Of a stretch of DNA of 64,000 bases, positions 45,001 to 48,978 are shown piece after piece. The position numbers and the translations under genes are program-made. Origin of the DNA: Sarcophilus harrisii (lineage: Eukaryota; Chordata; Mammalia; Dasyuromorphia; Dasyuridae); contig NC_045429.1 of assembly GCF_902635505.1 (NCBI RefSeq), forward strand, positions 426,835,669 to 426,899,668. Direction: 5' to 3'. Every line of letters begins with the position of its first letter. Position 1 is the stretch's first letter. The notes beneath the pieces were generated by a model, which saw only the letters and a program-made list of their open reading frames with translations, was not told the origin of the DNA and ran no database searches.

Positions 45001-47432
45001 TAGGTTCATGATTGGAAAATAGCAGATGACTGAAAGGCAGAGTACAGCTTTATCTAGTCTTCTATAGTCTAAGGTTAAGGAGTACATATTGATTCTTATG
45101 GCCCAAGGTTAAAAGATTACTCTGGATGAATTAAGAGTAGTGGGCTAAGGAGTAATCTCCAGATGAATTAAGGGTGGAAGGTGGTGGGCTAAGGAGTAAT
45201 CTCTAGGAGAATTAAAGGTGGTGATTATCCTAGGAGTTTCCTGAGGCTTAGAAGCTAAGGAGTAATCAGGAGAGATTTCTGGGACAGATTCCAAAGTCAG
45301 AAGACTCAGGGTTTCCTGACCCAGCCCTCCCCACCTCCCTTAAAGATCAGAGGACCAAAGTATCCCACTACATCATTTTCCCCCTCAAGCAGTCACCCCC
45401 AAATTCATTTGGGGCAAAGGTATGGAGGTCTCATCTTGTGGAGCTGCTTCAAGCCTGACTAGGGGGTATAGATTTGTCCCTATATAGAGCAGATTTTAAA
45501 TCCTAAACCGGATTCATACACTCAGGCTGGCATATTTCAGGGTTTTCTTCCCCACTGGTAGTGTGTGTTCAGGAAATGCAGACTCATTTTTCTATGAGCT
45601 TAAGCAAAACATAATTAGGAAGGTGAATCTGCTGCACTGTAGAATGTATATGTTCCCAGGCCAAATAGAGTACATTGTTTTGGCTTCTTTTTCCATCTGA
45701 GATCATTATGTTGATTTAAATGCCTTTTGTACCAAAAAGCAAACTGAAAGCCAGCTCATAAAGGGGTGAAAATTCACATTCCATAGCTTCTCTAGCAGCC
45801 CCAGGTGAAAGTCATTTGGCCTATGTTGATTATTTTTTTTTTCAATAGCCCATTATTTGCCCCTACAGCTTCAGAATTCTAAAACGGTGATTCAGTCCAA
45901 GGACACAACCATCCAGGAGCTCAAAGAGAAGGTTGCCTATTTGGAAGCTGAGGTAAGACACATGGAAATCACCTTAGAGGGGAATGTGGGTTCTTGGGGC
46001 CTGAGAAGATTGGGAGGCTGATGGGGGCGGGAAAGCTTCAGGAAGTGAGTCTTTGGGACAATTAATTTTCCTTGTTGGGATGGTACCTTTGTTCTGCGAA
46101 GTGTAGTTGTGTTTACTGAATAATTTCTAACTTAGCTGCGGGGCTCTTACATACTTTTGAGTAACTAATAATTATTGAGCAACCACTGTCTGCGGAAGAC
46201 TTGAGTGGGTGGTACATGAGAGACAAAATAAAAATGGAAGAATGGGCCTTCTGCTCTCTGGCTGCTTACAGCCTCATTTAGGAGACTGGATGTGTGTCCC
46301 TGTGTTCACATGATGTGTACACACACTTAAGGCTACCTAGACAAGTCCATACATCGAGGACTGAAGAATAGATGCAGTAAAGGGTGTCACTAAAGAAATC
46401 ATCATTGTTGGATGGAAGATAACCTGGAGAAGAAGGGGGGGGAAGAAAAGGAGTAGTGGATACGGAGGAGAAGGTATTTCAGTTGAGGAGTAATATCTCC
46501 AAAGGTGGCAGGGAGAGGTTGCAAGAAAGGATTAATCAGTGGGTGGGGGACAACAAGAGAAGGAATGTGCTCTCACCTTGAGATGTGTATCCTAGAATTT
46601 AGAAATGCATGACCGAATGGAACACCTGATAGAAAAACAGATCAGTCCTGGAAATTTCAGTACCCAAACCCGAACCAAGAGTGATACCCTGGGAAGGTGA
46701 GTATGTAATCTATGTATATGGGCTCAATTCAGAAAAAAAGGAAAAGAACAAGAGAGAAAAATCTTGGCTGTGGAGGGCGCCTTTACTCAATTCCATATCT
46801 CACTTGCTTTCAAAAGAATGACATAGAACAAGTCTATTCCCTTAGACCAGGTTGGATTCTTAACCTGGTTCCTTTGAACCTTTTTCCCCCCAATATTTTG
46901 ACAATTTTACTTAATTAATTGGTTTCCTTTGTAAACTTAGGTGTTTTATTTTCAAATTCAAAATTTCACTATTCAAAAACACTATTGACCAATTCCCCCA
47001 CCCTGGTCCCTTGACACACCTCCCATTTTCCTTTTCTCTGCATTTCCACTTCTAAATTGCCCTCTCATCTCCTCTTCCCTGATATCATTTATGGGCCAAG
47101 ATTGAAGATGATTTATGGGATGATTGGAGAAGAAGATCATGTATGGATATAAAGAACAGCGTCAGCTTCATAGGATTGAAAAGGGTCTTGAAGTCTTAAC
47201 AGTCTTCTGAGAGGTGATTGGCAATTTGGGTTTAAAAAAATTATATAAGCACTGGGAAGATTAGTTACCACGAAAGTTAACCAGATAGAAAGTGGCGGCT
47301 AGAGTGGGTGGAGGAGGGGCCCAAGCAGGACTCGGGGCCCTAAGTGTTCTCCTCTTGTCTCTTCCCAGCGGCAGGATCTCCAGGCCTCCAAATCCTAAGC
47401 CCCTGCCTCTCATCCGCGTGGTGGAAACCTGA
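8949..47432 (+). CDS. TUFT1: Tuftelin 1, complete coding region in 12 recognised exons
   Basis: Tuftelin is an acidic, mostly coiled-coil protein first described in developing enamel. It is now also linked to keratin and desmosome organisation, and is hypoxia-inducible (established knowledge). Exons: 8949-9008, 20306-20407, 20727-20813, 22367-22456, 25464-25535, 28013-28126, 33521-33649, 34191-34285, 44447-44552, 45869-45952, 46596-46696, 47369-47432. All junctions are GT-AG and in phase, giving 367 residues. The start MNGTRHWC and end PLIRVVET match the ends of human tuftelin (390 residues as I remember it). Conserved core blocks include HEEIIKVYLKG, GLREKIHHLDDMLKSQQRKV and MHDRMEHLIEKQIS. 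The shortfall of about 23-25 residues equals human exon 2, which appears lost (see 19538-19594). Intron 1 is over 11 kb. Confidence 0.96.
9305..9310. promoter_or_regulatory. CACGTG E-box / hypoxia-type motif in intron 1
   Basis: GCACGTGC context with an RCGTG core, in the CpG-rich start of intron 1. TUFT1 is reported to respond to hypoxia in other mammals, but use of this site is inference. Confidence 0.35.
9465..9600 (+). repeat. Diverged SINE/MIR-like fragment
   Basis: GAAAAGCTAATTAACTCTTC, then TGCATTGTAAAAGGAGAATA, resembles the middle of a tRNA-type SINE. Weak. Confidence 0.35.
9601..11769. other. TUFT1 intron 1, mostly single-copy-looking
   Basis: No exon or clear repeat was recognised apart from a short C run near 10172 and a possible MIR piece around 10915-10990. 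9830-10030 looks unique and could be a conserved non-coding element. Confidence 0.45.
11770..12100. mobile_element. hAT-like non-autonomous DNA transposon, split by a SINE
   Basis: Left end CTTAACCCTTTTTTAACC, right end GGTTAAGAACTCCTGG: inverted-repeat ends of a small hAT/Charlie-like family. Internal GTAAATGCATAAAATA and AATTATATTGAGTTACAGTT recur antisense at 41276. A SINE sits in the middle. Confidence 0.65.
11910..12063 (-). repeat. A-tailed marsupial tRNA-SINE inside the hAT element
   Basis: Antisense copy: T-rich left end, TTTTTTTGCTAAGGCAGTTG, CACACAGCTAGGAAGTGTTA, TGCTCTATCCACTGTGCC, then CTAGCTGACCCCC. Confidence 0.85.
12425..12606. mobile_element. hAT-like element, second family
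   Basis: CATAACTGAATGTAGAGATC, AATTATGATTGATTATCAGT and GTGGAAAAAGTTTAAAGGGC match a small marsupial element with CAGGGCTTCTTAAA-type inverted ends. Two more copies are at 41576 and 42580. Confidence 0.7.
12680..12818 (+). repeat. A-tailed marsupial tRNA-SINE, nearly intact
   Basis: GGGCAGCTAGATGGTGCAGT, GACCTGAGTTCAAATCCTGC, GCAAGTCACTTAACCCCAAT, then 13 A. Little diverged, so a younger copy. Confidence 0.92.
13010..13165 (-). repeat. MIR-type fragment
   Basis: TTGTCTAGTCTAACCCCCTA, TTTTGCAGATAAAGAACTTG, and GTGACAGAGCTGAAATTTGA. Old CORE-SINE. Confidence 0.55.
13230..13460 (+). repeat. tRNA-derived SINE
   Basis: GGAATTAGGAAGAGCTGAGT, GACCCTGAGCAAGTTACTCT, CCTCAGTTTCTTTATTTGTA. Full-length, old. 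Confidence 0.7.
14395..14880 (-). repeat. L2 LINE, antisense
   Basis: GTGCCTGGCACTGGG, CGGAGCCATTGGACTTTATG and CAGTAATCCAGACAGGATCT follow the complement of the L2 3' region in order. Diverged. Confidence 0.6.
14881..16014. other. TUFT1 intron 1, single-copy-looking
   Basis: No exon, RNA gene or repeat was recognised. The ORFs at 15202-15540 and 15586-15852 have no family resemblance. Confidence 0.45.
16015..16241 (-). repeat. Mar1-type CORE-SINE with RTE/BovB-like tail
   Basis: Antisense: TTTCAGTCCTATCTCTTTGT, CTGGAATGGTTTGCCGTTTC, ATTTTACAGATGAGGAAACA, GGGTCACACAGTTAG, then TTTCCACTGCATTGCCTAAC. The tail resembles the BovB/RTE 3' end. Confidence 0.85.
16262..16400 (-). repeat. Marsupial poly(A)-tailed retroposon, 3' end
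   Basis: Antisense: poly(T), AAAGTTTTATTTTCAAAACA, TATGCATGGATAATTTTTCA, ATTGACCCTTG, CCCCCTAGATGGCAAGTGAT. Class unassigned. The G-rich purine tract and AATAAA end resemble LINE-mobilised families. Confidence 0.75.
16465..16610 (+). repeat. Diverged tRNA-SINE/MIR
   Basis: CATAGTGTGGTAGAAAGAAA, AATTTGAATTCAGAAAACCT and CAACAGTAAAATAAGGGGAT. Old copy. Confidence 0.5.
16611..18221. other. TUFT1 intron 1, single-copy-looking
   Basis: No exon or clear repeat was recognised apart from poly(T) near 17757-17770 and a T/A-rich stretch at 17930-18220. Confidence 0.4.
18222..18418 (-). repeat. Marsupial poly(A)-tailed retroposon, left arm of inverted pair
   Basis: ATAGCTTTTTATATACAAAA, CATATGCATGGGTAATTTTT, CATTGACCCTTGCAAAACCT, CCCCTAGATGGCAGGTAGTC. 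Same family as 57202-57770. Head-to-head with 18437-18603. Confidence 0.85.
18437..18603 (+). repeat. Marsupial poly(A)-tailed retroposon, right arm of inverted pair
   Basis: TATCTGGGGGGGTGGAGGGA, AAATTTGGAACACGAGG, TATTGAAAACTATCTTTCCA, then an A-rich tail. Confidence 0.75.
18640..18989 (-). repeat. Marsupial retroposon, 5' body, antisense
   Basis: GTCACCTCTCTGCTGGAGTC, TAGCATGTTTCATCACCGGT, CTTACTTTACTCAGCATCAG. The complement reads CTGATGCTGAGTAAAG, the head of this family. Confidence 0.65.
19002..19246 (+). repeat. Marsupial retroposon with target-site duplications
   Basis: Flanked by TTCCTTTCACAT at 18990-19001 and 19247-19258. It holds GATCCGATTTTTCTTGTGCA, GGTTGCCATCTAGGGAAGGA, TTATCCATGCATG and AATAAAAAGCTTT, then A residues. 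5'-truncated. Confidence 0.88.
19538..19594 (+). pseudogene. TUFT1: Probable relic of TUFT1 exon 2
   Basis: Reading from 19544 gives VNILRLTLENNPSEDGD. Human tuftelin has SVDILRLTL exactly between the exon 1 and exon 3 segments found here. A rough chance estimate for ILRLTL in the right intron, strand and place is well under 1 in 100. Yet the only AG before it (19543-19544) would put it in the wrong phase after exon 1. TAA stands at 19535-19537 in its frame, no donor follows at the expected length, and SINE sequence starts about where the exon should continue. Exons 1 and 3 join in phase 0 without it. Confidence 0.55.
19595..19715 (-). repeat. tRNA-SINE, antisense, at the end of the exon 2 relic
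   Basis: TTGTTTTCCTGTCAAGTGTT, TTGAATTCAGGTCCTTCTTA, TTATCCACTGGGCCACCTGG, then CTGCCCC. Weakly matching flanks AAGATGGAGACATT and AAGATAAATATTTT may be a decayed target duplication. Confidence 0.75.
19995..20035 (-). repeat. Short Mar1/RTE tail fragment
   Basis: CCATTTCAGTCATGTCTAGC and TCTTTGAGACC, the RTE/BovB-like end only. Confidence 0.5.
20306..20407 (+). CDS. TUFT1: TUFT1 exon (human exon 3 equivalent)
   Basis: 34 codons, phase 0 to 0: PVPKSYTMVSGRSVSHSL, then SSELVESNDGHEEIIK. The acceptor TTCTTTAG at 20305 was chosen because it alone keeps the phase. The AG four bases later does not. Confidence 0.95.
20727..20813 (+). CDS. TUFT1: TUFT1 exon
   Basis: 29 codons: VYLKGKTGDKVIHEKNIDQL, then KSEVQYIQE. 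Nearly identical to human. Donor GTAGGC. Confidence 0.96.
20814..21544. other. TUFT1 intron, little seen
   Basis: A possible L2 3' end at 20860-20965 (AAGCTCCTTGAGAAAA, TTAGCACAGGGTCTC) and a C run of about 18 at 21181. Otherwise unremarkable. Confidence 0.5.
21545..21790 (+). repeat. Mar1-type CORE-SINE with RTE/BovB-like tail
   Basis: GGCAAGTCACTTAACTCTAT, AATGAGCTGGAGAAGGAAAT, GGCAAACCACTCCAGTGTTT, GGCATCACAGTCAGACGTGA. Confidence 0.88.
22367..22456 (+). CDS. TUFT1: TUFT1 exon
   Basis: 30 codons: ARSCLQKLREDISNKLERD, then SRDFPQQQEMQ. The first half matches human ARNCLQKLREDISSKL; the second half is less conserved. Donor GTAACT. Confidence 0.95.
22457..23109. other. TUFT1 intron, little seen
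   Basis: An antisense L2 scrap at 22580-22625 (CTTACAATCTAGGGAG), then CA-rich sequence to about 22710. Otherwise nothing recognised. Confidence 0.45.
23110..23440 (-). repeat. Two antisense SINE/MIR fragments
   Basis: 23110-23295 is MIR-like (TTATCCCCCATTCTAGGTTC, GTGATTTGCCCACTGG). 23296-23440 begins with GAT/AAT trinucleotides and holds AGTGCCAGGCATTGTATTAA and TTATCTCATTTGATCCTCAC. Confidence 0.6.
23690..24725. repeat. AT-rich degenerate tandem array, about 1 kb
   Basis: The motif TGTAGAATNTATATGCAAACAT recurs many times with linkers such as GATATAGATTG and GATACAGCTTG, and local TA and TG runs. Examples are at 23870-23890, 24219-24230, 24255-24272, 24285-24296 and 24389-24410. The units are too diverged to give one period by eye. 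Antisense ORFs rich in Tyr, His and Cys across it are by-products. Confidence 0.85.
24735..24830 (+). repeat. L2 3'-end fragment
   Basis: GAATGTTAACTCCTTGAGAG, CAGGACTGTC and ACTTAATACATGTTTGTTAA, as in the L2 tail. Confidence 0.6.
24840..25463. other. TUFT1 intron: TG/G microsatellite, then unique sequence
   Basis: TG and G runs at 24849-24877. Then 24950-25440 is moderately GC-rich, repeat-free and single-copy-looking up to the next exon. The antisense ORF of 163 codons (24950-25441) has no recognisable domain. Confidence 0.5.
25464..25535 (+). CDS. TUFT1: TUFT1 exon
   Basis: 24 codons: VLLDEPDGFRQSFTSLYK, then SPSDML. Matches human VVLEKPNGFSQSPTALYSS in pattern and is the most variable region. 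Donor GTAGGT. Confidence 0.92.
25705..25945 (-). repeat. tRNA-SINE, antisense
   Basis: GAGTTGATCCTCACAACAAT, TTTATTGTCCCCATTTCAAT, GGCTCACACAGCTGGTAAGC, then CCCAGCTGCCC. Contains a G run near 25801. Confidence 0.75.
26030..26215 (-). repeat. SINE/MIR fragment, antisense
   Basis: TGATACCTTTTAATGTTTAT, CAGCCCTGTAAGGCAGGGAG, GATGGAGAAACTGGGGCTCA. Confidence 0.55.
26216..26699. other. TUFT1 intron, no feature seen
   Basis: Moderately GC-rich, unremarkable. No exon or repeat was recognised. Confidence 0.45.
26700..26850 (+). repeat. Marsupial retroposon 3' end
   Basis: TTGCTTGCTATCACAGGAAG, GGGGGAGAGGGAGAGAATTT, GGTAAAAATTGTTTTTATGT. Confidence 0.65.
26970..27590. repeat. Minisatellite, five units of 105-136 bp, with nested microsatellites
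   Basis: Each unit contains CATTTTAGCTGAGAACAGGA, ATTGACATATGACACCTTAA and AGTTTACAAAGCACT. Anchors lie near 26981, 27117, 27251, 27375 and 27480. Length differences come from TA, TG, CT and CA runs at the end of each unit. Confidence 0.92.
26970..27780 (-). repeat. tRNA-SINE with amplified head segment
   Basis: Five tandem units to about 27590, then the rest of an antisense SINE: ATTTTCCTTTTACATGAAGC, CTCGGGCCTTCTTGC, CTCTCTAGTGCTGTGCTACC. Same arrangement as 7197-7690. Confidence 0.7.
28013..28126 (+). CDS. TUFT1: TUFT1 exon, start of coiled coil
   Basis: 38 codons: VRGHHNEDPESLKETVREL, then LAKLQEAERQHQSDRTHFE. Matches human LRKTVQDLLAKLQEAKRQ. The acceptor GCTTGGTTACAG is rather weak. 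Donor GTGAGG. Confidence 0.95.
28127..28684. other. TUFT1 intron, no feature seen
   Basis: No repeat or RNA gene was recognised. Confidence 0.45.
28685..28935 (-). repeat. Marsupial retroposon, antisense
   Basis: GATAGTTTTCAACATTCATT, ACCCTCCCTCCCCCCAAACA, TTATATTTGTCATGTGGTAC. Borders a TG microsatellite. Confidence 0.7.
28936..29070. repeat. Degenerate TG/TA microsatellite
   Basis: Repeated GTGTGTATATGTACATATAAA-like sequence. Low complexity. Confidence 0.85.
29071..29165 (-). repeat. L2 3'-end fragment, antisense
   Basis: GAGCACAGTGCTGAGCCCTG, GAAGCTTATGTTCCGATGAG. Confidence 0.6.
29166..30234. other. TUFT1 intron, mostly single-copy-looking
   Basis: A weak SINE-like end near 29640-29700 (AATCTCTAGGGTCCCTTC). 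Otherwise nothing recognised. Confidence 0.4.
30235..30420 (-). repeat. L2 fragment, antisense
   Basis: AGCATGTATTAACCCTCTAC, CAGACACCATGTTAGGGGAG, GTCCTCAAAAAGCTTAACAT. Confidence 0.6.
30450..30690 (+). repeat. tRNA-SINE interrupted by an L2 scrap
   Basis: SINE head at 30450-30515 (TTGAGTTAAGAAGATCTGAA) and tail at 30640-30690 (CCTCAGTTTCCTCATCTATA). Between them is antisense L2-like AACATTTATTAAATGTCTAC. Confidence 0.55.
30691..30855. repeat. Degenerate GTA/GTG trinucleotide tract
   Basis: Runs such as TTTAGTAGTGGTGGTGGTAG and GTAGCAGCAGTA, grown from the end of the preceding SINE. An ORF of repeated Val across it is an artefact. Confidence 0.75.
31248..31325. repeat. G run followed by GA-rich purine tract
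   Basis: ATGGGGGGGGGGGGCGGGGA, then AGAGAGAGAGGAGAGGAGAG. Purine on + for about 75 bases. Confidence 0.9.
31600..31790 (+). repeat. Diverged SINE/MIR
   Basis: AACTCTGAGCTAGAAAGCCT, GTAGGCAGGTCACTTCATGT, GGTGTCAGGCTTTTTTTCTA. Confidence 0.45.
31800..32489. other. TUFT1 intron, little seen
   Basis: A-rich low complexity at 31806-31845, then unremarkable sequence. Confidence 0.4.
32490..32610 (+). repeat. L2 3' end
   Basis: TTTGTCTCTGTATTTATTCC, GACAATGCCTGGCATAATTA, AACAAATACTTATTGGTTGG. Confidence 0.7.
32760..33450 (+). repeat. L2 LINE 3' region
   Basis: Pyrimidine-rich L2 3' sequence: TCCCTGGCCTATTGCAGGAG, CATCTGCCATTATCTGGCTC, CCTGCCCTGGGCTGGAAGGC, and tail AAGGCAGGGACTGATTAATT, TTTAGCACAGTGACTTGGAC. 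Confidence 0.75.
33521..33649 (+). CDS. TUFT1: TUFT1 coiled-coil exon
   Basis: 43 codons: TTLSRYQREAEMSSSALQRA, then ESKLEQRDAEVLELQRCML, then GMEK. Matches human VTLSRYQREAEQSNVALQR. Donor GTGACT. Confidence 0.95.
34191..34285 (+). CDS. TUFT1: TUFT1 coiled-coil exon
   Basis: 31 codons plus two bases: EQESLQEKVREGNTALEELR, then TRSADCLAEQE and a split Lys codon. Donor GTAAGG. Confidence 0.95.
34537..34621 (+). pseudogene. 3'-truncated U6 snRNA retropseudogene with target duplications
   Basis: 34552-34606 matches about the first 54 bases of U6: GCGCTTGCTTCAGCAGCAC, CTAAAATTGGAAGGCTACAG, AGAAGATTAGC. It then stops, so the 3' half and its Sm-like binding U tail are absent. Flanks AGGAAGGGGACCTGG (34537-34551) and AGGAAGGGAACCTGG (34607-34621) match 14 of 15, marking a LINE-mediated insertion. 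Not a functional snRNA. Confidence 0.9.
34826..34976 (+). repeat. A-tailed marsupial tRNA-SINE
   Basis: GGGCAGCTAGTTGGTGCAGT, GAGTTCAAATCTGGCCTCAG, GTCACTTAACCCCAATTGCC, long A-rich tail. Confidence 0.9.
35110..35357 (-). repeat. Mar1-type CORE-SINE with RTE/BovB-like tail
   Basis: CAATCACGTCAGATTCTTTG, GCAATGGTTTGCCAATTCCT, TCCAGCTCATTTTACAGATG, GGTCATACAGCTAGTAAGAG, then CAGCTAGCTGTCCC. Confidence 0.88.
35641..36599. other. TUFT1 intron, no clear feature
   Basis: No exon or repeat was recognised. A purine-rich stretch lies at 36470-36560. Confidence 0.4.
36600..37470 (-). repeat. L1 LINE 3' region, antisense, with SINE inside
   Basis: CACAACAATATTCCATTGCT, TAGCCATTCCCCAAATGATG, CTCCTTGGGATATAAGCCCC, TCACAGATCCACCAGTAGTG, TGATGTGCATTTCTCTTATT: the complement of a marsupial L1 3' untranslated region. 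It continues after the SINE with CCTTGATCACTTATCGATTG. 5'-truncated. Confidence 0.75.
37091..37260 (+). repeat. A-tailed tRNA-SINE with 15-bp target duplication
   Basis: GAAAACAGTTTGTTC at 37076-37090 and again at 37261-37275 flank a SINE running GGGGCACCTAGGTGGCACAG to CCCCAATTGCCTC and poly(A) with a GAAA-rich end. Confidence 0.95.
37473..37507. repeat. TTTGG pentanucleotide microsatellite
   Basis: Six to seven perfect TTTGG units. Confidence 0.95.
37545..38125 (+). repeat. L2 LINE 3' region
   Basis: CACTCTCTCCAAATCATCCT, AAGTTTCAGTGGCTCCCTTC, GATCAAATATAAAATCTTCT, AATCTAGCCCCTCCCTACCT, and tail CTCCTTAAGGGCAGGAATTC, GTGCTTAATAAATTTTTTTA. Confidence 0.8.
38126..38524. other. TUFT1 intron, no feature seen
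   Basis: AT-rich, unremarkable. Confidence 0.4.
38525..38690 (+). repeat. Diverged tRNA-SINE
   Basis: TAGTGTGATAGAATAATTAC, GGCCTGGAAGTTAAAAGCTT, TTAGGGAGTCACTTCTTATT. Confidence 0.5.
38691..39599. other. TUFT1 intron, no clear feature
   Basis: AT-rich, with a poly(A) run at 38934-38949. No family was recognised; possibly old unnamed repeat. Confidence 0.35.
39600..39860 (-). repeat. tRNA-SINE, antisense
   Basis: TATTAACTCATTTAATCTTC, CCCTGAGGTAGTAGGTGTCA, ATTTTACAAATGAGGAAATG, TCTTTATCCACTGTCACCCA. Confidence 0.65.
39925..40115 (+). repeat. Marsupial retroposon, 5' body
   Basis: TGCAGCAATACAGTGATCCA, TGACTATGAAGGACTTATGA, TGAAAAATCCTATCCAT. A remembered abundant marsupial family. Confidence 0.6.
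40116..40770 (-). repeat. L2 LINE 3' region, antisense
   Basis: CTTCAAGGAGCTTACTATCT, GGGATTTTAGTTGAGACTTG, AAGGAAGCCAGGGAAATCAG, GCCAGGAGGCCAGTGTTATT, GGAAGCCACTAGAGTTCGTC, GGAGGATGGATCAGAGTTGG: one continuous copy of about 650 bases. Confidence 0.82.
40771..41275. other. TUFT1 intron, no feature seen
   Basis: Unremarkable. The ORF at 40891-41088 has no family resemblance. Confidence 0.4.
41276..41486. mobile_element. hAT-like element, first family
   Basis: Left end GAGGAGTTCTTAACCTAAGG, right end GATTAAGAACCCC, inverted repeats. Internal AATTGATAACTATATTTCAG and TTTCCTTTGTAATCTTATGT. Contains a 21-A run. Confidence 0.75.
41576..41763. mobile_element. hAT-like element, second family
   Basis: Left end CAAAGTTTATTAAACTGTGG, right end ACATTTAAGAAGCCCTG. 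Internal AAAAATTATGATTTATCAGT. Flanks GTCTAAAG and CTCTAACA could be a decayed 8-bp target duplication. Confidence 0.75.
42580..42749. mobile_element. hAT-like element (second family) inside the L3 copy
   Basis: CAGCATCTTAAACTTTGGGT to TTTTAAGAAGCCCCG. Flanks GCTAGAGC (42572-42579) and GTTAGAGC (42750-42757) match 7 of 8, the size hAT elements create. L3 sequence resumes directly after it. Confidence 0.8.
43275..43435 (-). repeat. MIR inside the L3 copy
   Basis: GGAAACAGACTCGGAGGGTT, GGAGATTTGAACCTGGGATC, AAATGTTCTTTCCACTGTAC. Confidence 0.65.
43685..43820 (+). repeat. L2 fragment
   Basis: CAAAATAATCTTTCTGAAGC, AATTGGCTTCCATTGTCTTT, ATATCAAAACAAGCCC. Confidence 0.6.
43840..43960 (-). repeat. 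L2 fragment, antisense
   Basis: GTAAACATTTATCAAGTGCT, CCTTGCCGTCTAGAAGTTTT, AGTCTAATGGGGG. Confidence 0.65.
44110..44220 (+). repeat. L2 3' end
   Basis: ATATAAACCTTGAAGGGCAA, GGTATCTCCAGGGCCCAGCA, TAATGCCTTGGCATATAATA. Confidence 0.65.
44447..44552 (+). CDS. TUFT1: TUFT1 coiled-coil exon
   Basis: It completes the split Lys codon and adds 35 codons: AAQLEKEVAGLREKIHHLD, then DMLKSQQRKVRQMIEQ. This is the best-conserved part of tuftelin. Acceptor TCTGTCTCCAG, donor GTGAGA. Confidence 0.97.
44553..45868. other. TUFT1 intron with a small tandem repeat
   Basis: No known family was recognised. It holds the 45120-45240 tandem block and a perfect palindrome CCCCAAATTCATTTGGGG at 45397-45414. Could be an unrecognised old element. 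Confidence 0.45.
45120..45240. repeat. Imperfect tandem repeat, about three units of 38-45 bp
   Basis: Repeating GATGAATTAAGGGTGG and GTGGGCTAAGGAGTAATCTC. Confidence 0.8.
45869..45952 (+). CDS. TUFT1: TUFT1 coiled-coil exon
   Basis: 28 codons: LQNSKTVIQSKDTTIQELKE, then KVAYLEAE. Near-identical to human. Donor GTAAGA. Confidence 0.96.
46200..46480 (-). repeat. L2 fragment, antisense
   Basis: TTCTGCTCTCTGGCTGCTTA, CAGCCTCATTTAGGAGACTG and GATGGAAGATAACCTGG, in L2-complement order. Diverged. Confidence 0.5.
46596..46696 (+). CDS. TUFT1: TUFT1 exon
   Basis: 33 codons plus two bases: NLEMHDRMEHLIEKQIS, then PGNFSTQTRTKSDTLG. Matches human NLEMHDRMEHLIEKQISHGN. Donor GTGAGT. Confidence 0.96.
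46697..47368. other. TUFT1 last intron
   Basis: Contains a hAT-like fragment at 46850-46990 (TTCTTAACCTGGTTCCTTTG, TTAATTGGTTTCCTTTGTAA). The rest is unremarkable. Confidence 0.5.
47369..47432 (+). CDS. TUFT1: TUFT1 last exon and stop
   Basis: It completes a Ser codon and reads GRISRPPNPKPLPLIRVVET, then TGA at 47430-47432. Human ends PKPMPVIRVVET. Acceptor CTCTTCCCAG. Confidence 0.97.
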
Positions 47433-48700
47433 GCCGTAAAGTGAATAGTGCTGCTTGCTACCCTTACTGGCCTAAAGAGAAAACCCGTCCCCTGTTGTGT
47501 CGCAGACTTTTACTTCTTGACCGCTCCCTGGCTGCCCCGAGGCCCCCATTTATGCCTAATTCTTGAGCTCCTTTCTTCTGTGTGCTGGGCAGACAGAGGA
47601 AGGGGAAGGCCTTCCTCTGGAGACCCGGAGCCTGTGAAGGAAGCCACCAGGACAGAAACCCACTTTGCTGGGCCCAGGACCAGGGTGGATCCCGTGGTGA
47701 CGCCCATAATACCATGATTGTTGCTGATCTACATTAGAGAGGAGAGTTTCCCTCTGAAAGTGGGTGTCGGACTGCCCCGGAGACCAGGGTTGCACAGGAG
47801 TGGGACGGGGTGCCCTGGCTCACCCAGCCCTGACACGGAGCAACAGATATCCACTTAGACTGGCTCTCATCCTCAGGGACCGAACCTTTTTCCTCCTGTG
47901 TTGCTCCTAGCAAAACACCATTTCCCCATTTCTCTGCTTCCTAAGATGGTGGGGTACCCACCAAACTTGGGATCATGTGGGTACAATGGGGATGAGTCTT
48001 ACCTTATGGTTAAATTCCTATTTTCCTGGGGAATAGAATGAGACAGAAAAAAAATCTATATTCAGAAAATGGATCTGGAGCGGGAAGGGACACTGACAGC
48101 TAGGCCCTAGTCCTTGCTGTTTTTGGCTTCTACCACTATTCCCAGAAACTTTTGAAGTGTTTTTGTTTGTTTTTTATTTTTATTTTTTCCTCCATTTAAA
48201 CTCGGCCCTAGAAACATCCTAGCTTCCTGGTCCCAGAGCTTGGAGGAAAGTTTTTCCACCAGATTGCATGAGTCCCAGAGAAGCAGCAGATGCTCCCCCA
48301 GTATTTATTTTGCTAAGTTATTGGTGTCTTTGGTTATGTCTTGTAGTTGTTTTAATACCAAAGTTCTGGAACTTAAGAGTTGTGGCTTTTATTTTTCTCA
48401 TGTGTTTTTCTGTGTTTTTCCTCTCCTCTCCCCTTCTCCCATGCCCAAGTTGTAGACCAGGTAGGGAATTGTATGTGTGTTTACATATTCAGACTATAGC
48501 GGGGCGGGAGAGCAGGTGGGAAAGGAAGTGTATATTGATTGTACAGAGAATTCATGAGTAGGACTCTTTGGAAAAGGATTTCCCTTGAATCTCCCTTACC
48601 CTGCTTTCTTTCCCTCCTCCACCATTCAGGAGCCTTTTGGGTATACTGCCTCTGAATGATCTCTTCTAGGTCCCTGACTTGTAGCCTCAGGTGATGGAGA

Positions 48701-48706
48701 AATAAA
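48701..48706 (+). promoter_or_regulatory. TUFT1: TUFT1 poly(A) signal, proximal
   Basis: AATAAA about 1.27 kb after the stop and before the SINE. The likely ancestral signal. Confidence 0.55.
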
Positions 48707-48799
48707 GCAAAAGAGAATTAATGGAATCCTATAGAAAAATATTAACAAAAAGCAAAGCTCTTAAGTCCCTTAGCTCTGCCTAACTCAAAAGTAGAAAGC

Positions 48800-48965
48800 T
48801 CAAGTCTTTCTGTATCTGTGTAGAGGTACTAGACCCAGAACTTGCTCCACCCCTGTAGGCAAGTCATTCCATGCTTCAGGTAACTCATCTATAGAGTGAA
48901 GAGTCTGAACTAGCCCATTTCCAAAGTCCTTTCTAGCTCTAAAATGTTTCCAGTCTATACTCTTT
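48800..48965 (+). repeat. Diverged tRNA-SINE in the TUFT1 3' UTR
   Basis: GTAGGCAAGTCATTCCATGC, CAGGTAACTCATCTATAGAG, AAAGTCCTTTCTAGCTCTAA. Confidence 0.7.
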
Positions 48966-48978
48966 ATATGGTGAATTG

